A stretch of 26,747 bases of DNA from Prevotella sp. (GCA_016291915.1 JAEEZP010000163.1:1-26747), one strand, 5' to 3'; positions 16,781 through 24,110 are shown, numbered from the stretch's first letter. The notes: generated by a model not told the origin, from the letters alone. Numbers and translations: made by a program.

Positions 16781-17956
16781 TTATTTATGATTAATAATAA
16801 TAGTTTTTCCGTTTTGTGTGAATGATATGCCACCACTCTTCTCGAGGATTGACAGCACTTCGCTGAATTCTCCATAACGTGGAACACTACCCATGAAAAT
16901 GGTATTCCGCAGACGAATATCCTTGAACTCATAATCGAAGTCATACCATCTGCTAAGGGTTATCATGATCTGCTCCAACGTTTGGTTCTCAAACACGAAC
17001 TTACCGTTGCGCCAACTGGTAACGATACTCGTATCTACTGTTCTCACAGATGAGGACACATCTTGTTTGTCGAACACTGCCTGATGACCGGGTGTCAACA
17101 CCAGCTCGCTGCCGTTCCCGTTAAGCGGACTCAGTGAGATACGGCCGTTTACTAGGGTGGTATATACATTGGTATCTTCTTGGTAGGAGTTGATGTTAAA
17201 CTCTGTACCATAAACGCGTACCAACTGTCCGGCAGTCTCTACATAAAAAGGTCGGGCGGCATCTTTTGCTACTTTAAAATATGCCTCACCCGAGACTGCA
17301 ACACGACGCTCTGAAGTATCAAACGATTCAGGATATTGTAGTTGTGATTCTGCGTTCAACCACACCTCAGTGCCATCTTCCAGAGTAATCTTAAACTCTC
17401 CGCCACGAGGTGTCTTCAGACTGATTCGCTGTTTCTGACCCTCTTTTTCTTGAATCATTTCTGCATCAGAAAGTATCTTCTTAATAATATGCTCATTTCT
17501 TTTAGTGTCGGCACCGAGTTCTATCCGTTCACCGTTATTAAGAGTAAGCACAGCCTTTGTTTGTCCGTGAGTGATGGGTGAGGAGAGTGCAATCTCTTTA
17601 TCGGACGTCTTGTTGATCTGTCCTATACCATATTTATAGGACTGATAACCGACACCAATGACTAATAGTAAGATAGCGGCAGCACTGACCCATCGACGTA
17701 AAGACCAAATCGTATGTGTTCGGTTCTCATGGGGAGTGATATCATAACCGAGTCTGGATTGCATATCCCTCAAGGGTCTTTCCGTATTAATTGACTCGCG
17801 CATGAAGATCTCCTTTTCGAATGTTTCTGGATTGGTCAAACGGTCGAAGAGTTCTCTGTTCTTCTGATCTTGTAACCATTGGCCTAACTCTACACGTTCA
17901 TCTTCTCTGATGTCGTCGATGATATATTTGTAAATCAGTTGTGATATACGATTCAT
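16781..17956 (-). CDS. FecR-family anti-sigma/sigma regulator
   Basis: 391 residues from the ATG at 17956 (MNRISQLIYKYI). The open frame continues to a TTG at 18007, but that extension is basic, unlike the family, and lies in the presumed promoter region. Residues 1-80 form the cytosolic anti-sigma part (RISQLIYKYIIDDIREDERV), with one membrane helix at about 88-106. The periplasmic FecR domain spans about 180-285 (TPRGGEFKITLEDGTEVWLN, then RRVAVSGEAYFKVAKDAARP), followed by a C-terminal domain of about 320-391 (TLEQIMITLSRWYDFDYEF) of the type that docks with the STN domain of SusC. In such systems substrate binding at SusC signals through FecR to release an ECF sigma factor, which then transcribes the operon. 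The cognate sigma is very likely the divergent gene at 18084. Confidence 0.94.
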   Translation of the reverse strand: MNRISQLIYKYIIDDIREDERVELGQWLQDQKNRELFDRLTNPETFEKEIFMRESINTERPLRDMQSRLGYDITPHENRTHTIWSLRRWVSAAAILLLVIGVGYQSYKYGIGQINKTSDKEIALSSPITHGQTKAVLTLNNGERIELGADTKRNEHIIKKILSDAEMIQEKEGQKQRISLKTPRGGEFKITLEDGTEVWLNAESQLQYPESFDTSERRVAVSGEAYFKVAKDAARPFYVETAGQLVRVYGTEFNINSYQEDTNVYTTLVNGRISLSPLNGNGSELVLTPGHQAVFDKQDVSSSVRTVDTSIVTSWRNGKFVFENQTLEQIMITLSRWYDFDYEFKDIRLRNTIFMGSVPRYGEFSEVLSILEKSGGISFTQNGKTIIINHK

Positions 17957-18083
17957 ATTATTATTTGTTTTTTTTCTTAAACGCAACCTATCCGTTTTCG
18001 GACACAATTTTATAAATAAATTTTAAAAATAATTGCATATTGAAAAAAAATTACTATTTTTGCAACCGTTTTAACTAATCAGT
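17957..18083. promoter_or_regulatory. Divergent control region between fecR and the ECF sigma gene
   Basis: A 127-base AT-rich gap separates the two divergent regulators. On the plus strand, ATTG at 18032-18035, then 19 bases, then TATTTTTG at 18055-18062 is a good Bacteroidetes promoter for the sigma gene, with a start near 18068. On the minus strand I find no housekeeping-type promoter for fecR. A small inverted repeat (TCCG-TTTT-CGGA, 17991-18002) and the neighbouring GGTTGCG are candidate ECF promoter or operator sequence, but this is weak. Confidence 0.55.
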
Positions 18084-18653
18084 ATGATTCTATCAGAGCA
18101 GATATTCAACGAGTTCAAGTTAGGTATTTTCAATGGCTTTTATAAAGAGGTATATCCCTCTTTACTGACTTATGCTGTCAGGTGCCTGACAAGTACCTAT
18201 GGGTATCTGGCGGAGGATTGTGTACAGGATTCCATCTATCAGGCTTTTCGAAAGAGTAATGATTTCCATAGCGTAGCACAGTTGAAATCCTTTTTATATA
18301 TATGTATCCATAATGATGCGGTTTCGTATCAGCGGAAATACAATAGTCAGAAGAACTATGTCTTGGAACAGAATCATTTTGAAGATGATATTAACCATAC
18401 CATCATAGAACAGGAGACCATGGATCTGTTATATGATGCCTTGCAATATTTGCCAAATGATTTACGACAAGTGTTCCATCTCAGCTTTGAACGTGGAATG
18501 AAGAATGCTGAGGTTGGTAAACTGATGGGAATCTCCGAAAGTGGAGCCAAGAAAAAGAAAGCAAAGATGATTCAATTATTGCGGGAGCGTTTCTCAAAGG
18601 ATGAAAAGGTACTGATCCTGATTGCTATCTTGTGTAACCTTACCAGTGTGTGA
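18084..18653 (+). CDS. ECF-type RNA polymerase sigma-70 factor
   Basis: 189 residues. Region 2 runs from about 18 to 85 (YKEVYPSLLTYAVRCL, then AEDCVQDSIYQAFRKS, the core-binding and -10-recognising helices). Region 4 runs from about 118 to 172 (LPNDLRQVFHLSFERGMKNA, then VGKLMGISESGAKKKKAKM, the helix-turn-helix for the -35 element). There is no region 1 or 3, as expected for an ECF factor. It should be held by the FecR protein and released on substrate sensing, directing RNA polymerase to the susCD operon. The usual Bacteroidetes order is sigma then fecR on the same strand; here they are divergent, so a change in sigma level need not change FecR level. A plausible housekeeping promoter lies at 18032-18062. 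Confidence 0.92.
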   Translation: MILSEQIFNEFKLGIFNGFYKEVYPSLLTYAVRCLTSTYGYLAEDCVQDSIYQAFRKSNDFHSVAQLKSFLYICIHNDAVSYQRKYNSQKNYVLEQNHFEDDINHTIIEQETMDLLYDALQYLPNDLRQVFHLSFERGMKNAEVGKLMGISESGAKKKKAKMIQLLRERFSKDEKVLILIAILCNLTSV

Positions 18654-19049
18654 CATCCAATTTTTTTGTAATGATATTGCTGTTGGCACATGACGCTGAA
18701 AGCGTCAACGCTCAGTAGCCGCAGGTCACGACCTGCGGAGAATGTATCAACAATAAATATGCACGCTGAAAGTGTGCCCCATCAATTTGATGGGCAACCC
18801 ATTCAGGGTTGGATAACTGTTACAACACCTTGTCCGTAGGTCTTACGACCCATGGCTATTGAGCGGTAAACGCATGCGGTTATTAACTACATACATGGGC
18901 CATCTCCTATATTACTACCAATCTTTATTCTGATGATCACCCTTAGAAGTGCAAAAAATCTTTAATTGCACAGTTCTCGTTGTCCCTTTTTCCATACGTT
19001 GCGTTAATGGGAATGTAGAATAAGCATTTTAAGATTACACATTTATATC
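18654..19049. other. Gene-free stretch with dense small inverted repeats
   Basis: No convincing coding frame. From 18691 to about 18900 there is a run of hairpin-forming sequences, listed separately as a repeat island. The last 150 bases before the ATG at 19050 are AT-rich, and I find no good promoter of the TTTG/TAnnTTTG type there, although transcription of the next gene must start somewhere in this region. Confidence 0.7.
18691..18901. repeat. Hairpin island: at least five perfect or near-perfect inverted repeats
   Basis: Stems seen: 18692-18697/18701-18706 (GACGCT-GAA-AGCGTC); 18719-18727/18730-18738 (9-base perfect, CCGCAGGTC); 18761-18767/18771-18777 (GCACGCT-GAA-AGTGTGC, one G-U); 18778-18785/18787-18794 (CCCATCAA); 18795-18800/18806-18811 (CAACCC); 18839-18842/18847-18850 (GGTC). 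CCCATG at 18849-18854 can pair with CATGGG at 18894-18899, enclosing the palindrome CGCATGCG (18871-18878). The first and third stems share ACGCTGAAAGYGT, 70 bases apart, as in REP-like or MITE-like repeats. Confidence 0.75.
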
Positions 19050-21398
19050 ATGAAAAAAATCGTATACCTATTAGCAGGCATGTTACTGGCCACTCAGGTG
19101 TCTGCACAAAAGAGTAACCTCAATGGTATCTTCTTTGAGATATCGGGTAATGGCTTAAAGTCACCCAGTTATATTCTGGGAAGCAATCATGAGGTAAATG
19201 GCACCTTCGTGCACCAGATTCCTCAATTTAATACTATATTTGACAAGGTAAAGCAAACCTGTTTCGAGACAGATTTGGATGATGGTACTGATTCGGCAAC
19301 GGCTGCAGCCGGCGATGCGGTGGTCAGTCTGCAACAGCAACAACAATCGGATATAGCAAAACAGTTGCTTCTTCCCGCTGACAGTACATATGCCGCTTTA
19401 CTCGGAAGTGAGAAGGCTGCAGAGATAGATAAGATCATGTCGGATTTATTCCCCTCTTATGTACCGAATATGCGCCCGGTGTACGCTTCTTCCATCCTTC
19501 GGACTGTTACACAGGTGCACCAGATGAGTCTTACGGGAATTGGTAGTCCTTTTGTCTCTATTGATTATTATGTTCATGAAAAGTCACAGCAAGCAGGGAA
19601 GACAATTCATTCATTGGAACCACGATCGTTGCAAGATTCTATTATCGCAAGGATGCGTGCAGCAAATGCTTCTAAAAGCGCCACACTCCGAGACCAGATG
19701 ATGAGCTTTTATGTATTATGTAAAACAACAGCCCTGCGTATAGACAATTCTTTGCAAAACAGAATGCTCTATTCGCGTGGACAAGGACTTCAAATTGTAC
19801 AGAACACGGTGAGCAATTCAGATTATCTTCGTAATGTGACGAAAACTATCATGAACGGTTTTAGTAATGACGAGTCTGTGAATTTGATGGCTGTAAAAGA
19901 GCGTAATGCTTTGTGGATGAAGAAAATACCCACATTAATGAAAGCTGAACCTACTTTGTTTGTTGTCGGTATCGCTCATTTGTATCCCTATCGTGACTCC
20001 AAAGGACTACTTGCCGATCTACGTAAGAAAGGGTATAAGATCCGTCAGTTAGAGGCACCAAAGGCACAACTGAAGGTGATAGCCTGCGATGATAAGATGA
20101 AGAAATCCACCTATATCTACAAATTTGGAAATAATGACGGCGAGAAAGGATCATTGTCTCAACTGCTTTATGACGATAATGATTTAGGTACCTATAGTGG
20201 TGTGACAAACAAAAATTTTAACGTCGTATATATTTATGTGGATGATGAGGAGTTTTCTTGTTTCCTGAGTCATGATAAGACGCTTATTGCAAGATTCTCG
20301 AAGGATGGTGATAAGTACATGATTGACTTTGAGGGTGATGCTGACATTGTAAATGCCAGCAAGACAATGTATAAATACCGTAAAAAGTATAGTTATCCAA
20401 ACTATTTTGCACGTACAGACGAAGATCCGGCAGCAAAGACTACCTATGAGCAGAAATTGTCTAGTCTGGATGCTGCCTTTGCTGAGATTAATGCCGATGC
20501 GGAGATGATAAAAGATGAAGCCATTCGTAACCAGATGTTGCTCGACAATCGCTGTGAGTATCTTCGTTTCCGTTTGGGCGTGATGCGTGTAGAGATGAAA
20601 CAGAAAGGTATTGATTACTCTAAGAATGCAGAGTATCAGAAATACCTGGACATGATTGATATTTCTAATCCATATTATGAGCAGCGTTATGGTCTGATCA
20701 ATATATATGTTATGGGTAAGATTCCTGTCGATGCACGTGAGAAAGGTCTTTCCAACTATGGTATAGAGGCGATGCGAGCCATTCAGACTTATGTGAAGGA
20801 TCGTAACATACGTTTACGGCTGCAGTCAGTTGTAGCACAGGAAGTGCTTACTGAAGAGAACAAGGATATCGACACTTTCTGGAATGCTTTCAAAGAGTTC
20901 GGCGACGCTGATGTGGTGAAGGCACTTGAGACCAAGGTTAATGCACTAAAAGCTACAGAGAAGGATATGAAAGCTCCTGTCGGTGAGTTCAATGATATTG
21001 ATGGTAACACGCATAAGTCGAGCGACTTCGAAGGAAAAGTGCTGTATGTGGATTTCTGGGCAACCTGGTGTGGTCCGTGTAAAAAAGAGATTCCTCACAT
21101 GGCAAAGTTGTACGAGCATTATAAAGATAATCCAAAGATTGCGATTATCAGTATCTCTATTGATACCGATGTGGAGGCATGGAAAAAGATGGTTACAAAA
21201 GATAAACCTTCATGGCCGCAGTATATAGCTGAAGGACCCCAGCATGTAAAGTTGTCCAATGACTGGGGCATCACGGCAATCCCACGTTTTATTATTCTGA
21301 ATGCTGATGGCACCATACGCAGTGCCAATGCTATCCGTCCTTCTGCATCAGATATCATCCAACAACTGGATGCCATCATTGCAGAACAGTCAAAATAA
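19050..21398 (+). CDS. Periplasmic TraB/GumN-like domain fused to a TlpA-type thioredoxin domain
   Basis: 782 residues with a signal peptide (about 1-19, ending VSA before Q20). Residues about 24-335 are a TraB/PrgY/GumN (Tiki-like) domain: GSNH at 44-47 and GIAH at 307-310 are its two GxxH motifs, and E73 in CFETDL is the conserved acidic residue; in Tiki proteases these positions form the metal site. Residues about 340-640 are a mostly helical linker of unknown kind. Residues about 641-782 are a TlpA/AhpC-type thioredoxin fold with the redox motif WCGPC (673-677), the preceding VDFWATW, and the cis-proline loop GITAIPRFIIL. It probably acts in the periplasm as a thiol-disulfide protein joined to a possible metalloprotease. 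The fusion is unusual. It follows a gene-free region, with no operon partner on its strand. Confidence 0.88.
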   Translation: MKKIVYLLAGMLLATQVSAQKSNLNGIFFEISGNGLKSPSYILGSNHEVNGTFVHQIPQFNTIFDKVKQTCFETDLDDGTDSATAAAGDAVVSLQQQQQSDIAKQLLLPADSTYAALLGSEKAAEIDKIMSDLFPSYVPNMRPVYASSILRTVTQVHQMSLTGIGSPFVSIDYYVHEKSQQAGKTIHSLEPRSLQDSIIARMRAANASKSATLRDQMMSFYVLCKTTALRIDNSLQNRMLYSRGQGLQIVQNTVSNSDYLRNVTKTIMNGFSNDESVNLMAVKERNALWMKKIPTLMKAEPTLFVVGIAHLYPYRDSKGLLADLRKKGYKIRQLEAPKAQLKVIACDDKMKKSTYIYKFGNNDGEKGSLSQLLYDDNDLGTYSGVTNKNFNVVYIYVDDEEFSCFLSHDKTLIARFSKDGDKYMIDFEGDADIVNASKTMYKYRKKYSYPNYFARTDEDPAAKTTYEQKLSSLDAAFAEINADAEMIKDEAIRNQMLLDNRCEYLRFRLGVMRVEMKQKGIDYSKNAEYQKYLDMIDISNPYYEQRYGLINIYVMGKIPVDAREKGLSNYGIEAMRAIQTYVKDRNIRLRLQSVVAQEVLTEENKDIDTFWNAFKEFGDADVVKALETKVNALKATEKDMKAPVGEFNDIDGNTHKSSDFEGKVLYVDFWATWCGPCKKEIPHMAKLYEHYKDNPKIAIISISIDTDVEAWKKMVTKDKPSWPQYIAEGPQHVKLSNDWGITAIPRFIILNADGTIRSANAIRPSASDIIQQLDAIIAEQSK

Positions 21399-21406
21399 GA
21401 CAAATA

Positions 21407-21454
21407 ACTCGTTTACTCGTCTACTCGTTTACTTGTCTACTCGTTTACTTGTCT
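21407..21454. repeat. 8-base tandem array (ACTCGTTT/ACTYGTCT), six units
   Basis: Six 8-base units in strict register: ACTCGTTT, ACTCGTCT, ACTCGTTT, ACTTGTCT, ACTCGTTT, ACTTGTCT, forming a 16-base higher-order repeat. It occupies the gap between two convergent genes and continues into the SprT-like gene, encoding its last residues (SRQVNE) and its stop codon. Confidence 0.88.
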
Positions 21455-22123
21455 ACTGACAAAAATCTTACCTTCTTGCCGTATCAGTGGCTTGGCATCT
21501 TTGAGATGTGTCTCCAGATCGCTACCGCTGATACGGTATATTTTGGGGGTAAGCGAACGGGGATAACGGTTGAAGAAAGGATCGTTGGACACATACCACC
21601 GGGTGGCGGTGACCTTCGGGAACCGTTTCATCCGGTCCCATAACTCGAAGATTCGACTGCGGGCTGCTATCGTGATGCCGCGCTCCCCGTTGTTGAAGGT
21701 GGACACACAGAGGAGATGGAGGCGTTGCTGGGTGTCCTGTTCCAGTTCTTCTTTCGTACGGTGGTGTGAGACGGTGATATGTCGTCCATAACGGGTGTTC
21801 AGCTCGTTCATGATCTTTCGGAACAGCACCCCGTGGGTGGAGGTGTCTTTCAGGTGGTTCACACTGATGAAGAGGTGGATCATCTCGTGCAACAACGTGT
21901 CGATGATCTCATCTTCGGTATGCTCGAGTCGGATGCTGATCCGTATGACATAGTCGTAATACTCCCATCCGCCAAGCAACTTACGCCGTCGTTTATACCC
22001 CAACTGCCCCAGATAGGTACGAGCCTTGCTCAGTTGTAAGCGTACCTTGGGCAACTGTCCACCGAAACACTGGTTGTTCAGTGCGTCAAACTGCTGTTGC
22101 AGATCATCCGTGGTGGGTTTCAT
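21437..22123 (-). CDS. SprT-like zinc metalloprotease-family protein
   Basis: 228 residues. The SprT-like domain fills residues about 5-130: HEMIH at 79-83 supplies two zinc histidines and the catalytic glutamate, and H97 in STHGVLFRKIM is the expected third ligand. The C-terminal region (about 140-228) is basic with several aromatic residues but I see no zinc-ribbon cysteine pattern, unlike longer SprT proteins. The eukaryotic relative SPRTN cleaves DNA-protein crosslinks; the role of bacterial SprT proteins is unproven. It has no signal peptide, so it is cytosolic. It starts 6 bases after the DUF2264 gene ends and is cotranscribed with it. The last six codons and the stop lie in an 8-base tandem repeat. 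Confidence 0.9.
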   Translation of the reverse strand: MKPTTDDLQQQFDALNNQCFGGQLPKVRLQLSKARTYLGQLGYKRRRKLLGGWEYYDYVIRISIRLEHTEDEIIDTLLHEMIHLFISVNHLKDTSTHGVLFRKIMNELNTRYGRHITVSHHRTKEELEQDTQQRLHLLCVSTFNNGERGITIAARSRIFELWDRMKRFPKVTATRWYVSNDPFFNRYPRSLTPKIYRISGSDLETHLKDAKPLIRQEGKIFVSRQVNE

Positions 22124-22129
22124 GACCGG

Positions 22130-23413
22130 TTATTTGATGGCATGATCAGCACCTACATCCACACCCTTCCAAGCTTTCTTCGCAGTCCACTCCTGGGGTG
22201 GGGAAGACCAGAATATATCATCAGCAGGAAGACCGAGAGGAAGGAAGGCGGCTGTGCAGAGATAGAGACTGCCGGTGTTGATATAGTCTTCCGACATGTG
22301 TATCTGACTCCCTGCGTATCCGATGCGGAGCCAACCGTTGGGGTCGTAGGTGCCGGGCTGACTGATCTGTCGTTGGATAACCGCTGTCAGGGCGCATCGT
22401 ACCTGGGCGGGACTGACCTTGGAAGGCAGCATATGATAGAGGGCGGCAGATGAAAGGGCATGGAACGATCCGAAGCGATAGACGATGCTGCGACCGGTCA
22501 CGGGATAGGTGCCTTCGGGAGAGATCATCCGTTCCAACTGTGCCGCCATCCGCCCGTGGCGTGCCCGTTGTTTCTTGGTGAAGTCGTCATCACCGAGCTG
22601 GTGCCTCTTCAGGATCTCCAGCGTCTCGGTGAGCATCGGATGGATCACAAGACTGTTGTAGTAGTCGAGATGGAAGTCGGCACCGTCACCATACCATCCG
22701 TCACCCTTGTACCACTCATGACGGAAGCGGTTCACACCATACATCAGTCGGTCCATGTCACACTCGCCTGTAAACTCCAGGAGTGCCGCCTCGATGATGG
22801 AGGCAAAGAGCAGCCAGTTGCTCTCATAGGGTTTGATGCTGCGGGATACTTTCCACTCGTGGATGAGCCATTGCTGTGTCTGCTTGTCGAGTCGTCCCCA
22901 TAGCTGTGTCGGTGCCCGGAGGATCCCCTCTGCCAAGAAGGCTGCATCCACCAACGGTTGGGTGTGACGGTTGTCAAACATCAGATGATCGGGTGACTGC
23001 GGGTTGACAGCGTTTCGCAGTCCTCTTACCACGAGGTCGATGAAATGTGCACGCAGTTTTCCCTCCTCGCTATCATCCGCTCCGAGTTCCAGCCAAGGGG
23101 CAATGCCGCAGATCGTCCGTCCTACAGCCTCGAGGTATGACACTTCCTTGCGCAGGGGATCGGTGCTGAGCGACTCGAAAGGCATATTCTTCTTCAGCGT
23201 ACCGGCAGCCAGGTTTTCCAGCACGGGAGAGGCAATCTTCGTCAACTGCCTGATCCACGCACTACGGTCGTCCATACCGTTGGACTCAGTCACCACTGGC
23301 CGGGTGGTGCCCGACAGTTCCTGCTTTTGCTTCCGCTGTCCAAATACCTCGATGTTGCAAGCCAATGCCATTATCAGCAGGCAAACGGTAATGATTGTCT
23401 GTCTTCTCATCAT
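22130..23413 (-). CDS. Secreted DUF2264-family protein
   Basis: 427 residues from the ATG at 23413; a second ATG follows immediately at 23410. An ATG further upstream at 23476 is rejected because it precedes the predicted transcription start. A signal peptide covers about 1-25 (TIITVCLLIMALAC...VFGQ), probably cleaved before Q. The mature protein is rich in helices and tryptophans and contains the family-typical WYKGDGWYGDGADFHLDYYN (about 234-253) and KPYESNWLLFASIIEAALLE. DUF2264 proteins are predicted alpha/alpha-barrel proteins often found near carbohydrate utilisation genes, and a polysaccharide lyase or glycosidase-like fold is plausible, but no activity is established by this sequence. 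It is the first gene of a two-gene unit with the SprT-like gene. Confidence 0.9.
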   Translation of the reverse strand: MMRRQTIITVCLLIMALACNIEVFGQRKQKQELSGTTRPVVTESNGMDDRSAWIRQLTKIASPVLENLAAGTLKKNMPFESLSTDPLRKEVSYLEAVGRTICGIAPWLELGADDSEEGKLRAHFIDLVVRGLRNAVNPQSPDHLMFDNRHTQPLVDAAFLAEGILRAPTQLWGRLDKQTQQWLIHEWKVSRSIKPYESNWLLFASIIEAALLEFTGECDMDRLMYGVNRFRHEWYKGDGWYGDGADFHLDYYNSLVIHPMLTETLEILKRHQLGDDDFTKKQRARHGRMAAQLERMISPEGTYPVTGRSIVYRFGSFHALSSAALYHMLPSKVSPAQVRCALTAVIQRQISQPGTYDPNGWLRIGYAGSQIHMSEDYINTGSLYLCTAAFLPLGLPADDIFWSSPPQEWTAKKAWKGVDVGADHAIK

Positions 23414-23444
23414 CTGTAACCCTATTGTTTTGTTTATCTTCCTG

Positions 23445-23477
23445 CAAAGATAATCATTGAAATTGAAATATCCCAAA
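23445..23477 (-). promoter_or_regulatory. Bacteroidetes-type promoter of the DUF2264-SprT unit
   Basis: On the minus strand, TTTG at 23477-23474 is followed after 21 bases by TATCTTTG at 23452-23445. The predicted start is near 23438, about 25 bases ahead of the ATG at 23413. The spacing is one base longer than ideal. This promoter decides the start codon of the DUF2264 gene. Confidence 0.7.
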
Positions 23478-23578
23478 TATCATATATTTTTGTGTTAACA
23501 TACAAAGATACAAATAATTGCTGTATCTTGCAAGGTTATGGGGTGGGTTTAACTAAATTTAACAACATGGTCTTTTCA

Positions 23579-23826
23579 GTCTCTCGGTCTCTCCGTCTTT
23601 TGGTATTAGTGAATAAGTTTATAAGGTTATCGGTCTCTTGGTCTCTCGGTCTCTCCGTCTTTTGTTTCTCTGCATCACATGATTTGCTTGCTAAAAAGAG
23701 AGGTATTAATTATTAATTATTAATTATAATATATAATAATATATTTATTAAATAGGTACGTGTGAGTGAAAAGTTTTTGATTTCAAGTACACATGAAAAA
23801 ATCGAGAGACCGAGAGACCAAAGAGA
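23579..23826. repeat. GTCTCTCG octamer arrays in direct and inverted copies around an AT-rich core
   Basis: Copy 1 at 23579-23602 (GTCTCTCG, GTCTCTCC, GTCTTTTG). Copy 2 at 23633-23664 (GTCTCTTG, then the same three units). An inverted copy at 23803-23826 reads, on the minus strand, GTCTCTTTG, GTCTCTCG, GTCTCTCG and nearly matches 23633-23656. The arms could pair around about 146 bases that include the TATTAAT array. Confidence 0.75.
23704..23738. repeat. 7-base tandem array (TATTAAT/TATAATA), five units
   Basis: TATTAAT three times, then TATAATA twice, in unbroken 7-base register. It lies between the inverted octamer arrays and is extremely AT-rich. Confidence 0.75.
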
Positions 23827-23985
23827 CTTTTTGTGTAACTTGTTGTAAAATAATGTGTTAGGTAAAAATCAAGGTCTCTTGACCCCCTCTAAGACCGTAA
23901 AGAGACGGGCAAAAACACCATTTTTTGTCGTTTTTCTGTGATAAAAATCGCGTTCTTTATGACAGAAATAGTCACCAAAACCATC

Positions 23986-24085
23986 AGGAAAGGTTATCAA
24001 AACCTCTGCCAAAGGGTATTAAAACGATCGGAAAAGGGTATTAACACCATTACTAAAGCGTATACGATTGGAAATGGGTATCAAA
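23986..24085. repeat. Imperfect 22-base tandem array, four to five units
   Basis: The core AAGGGTATTAAAAC recurs: anchors at 23992 (GGTTAT), 24014 (GGGTAT), 24036 (GGGTAT), 24059 (GCGTAT) and 24076 (GGGTAT) are 22, 22, about 23 and 17 bases apart. Units are diverged, and the fourth is poor. It lies just downstream of the alpha/beta-hydrolase gene. Confidence 0.6.
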
Positions 24086-24106
24086 AACAGCTGATTTTAA
24101 ATACCC
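24076..24106 (-). terminator. Possible hairpin terminator of the alpha/beta-hydrolase gene
   Basis: GGGTAT (24076-24081) can pair with ATACCC (24101-24106), with an inner AAAA/TTTT pairing around CAGCTG. It starts 4 bases after the stop codon on the minus strand. The stem is interrupted and no strong T run follows, so this is tentative. Confidence 0.35.
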
Positions 24107-24110
24107 GAAA

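Larger units (their letters stand above)
23478..24110. other. Gene-free, repeat-rich intergenic stretch
   Basis: No supported gene. In order it contains two direct copies of an 8-base GTCTCTCG-type array (23579-23602 and 23633-23664), a 7-base TATTAAT array (23704-23738), an inverted copy of the GTCTCTCG array (23803-23826), a further single GTCTCTTG at 23874-23881, and a 22-base imperfect array (about 23986-24085). Short open frames across these repeats have low-complexity translations and are not credible as proteins. The two flanking genes are both on the minus strand. Confidence 0.75.

Noticed and set aside
17957..18007. Extension of FecR to a TTG codon
   Set aside because: It adds a basic, low-complexity leader not seen in the family and overlaps the regulatory gap; the ATG at 17956 gives a normal FecR start.
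23492..23716. A 74-codon plus-strand open frame
   Set aside because: It is largely translated octamer repeat, without a ribosome start context or family resemblance.
23986..24085. A CRISPR array
   Set aside because: Units are tandem and diverged with no unique spacers, repeats are too short and imperfect, and there are no cas genes.
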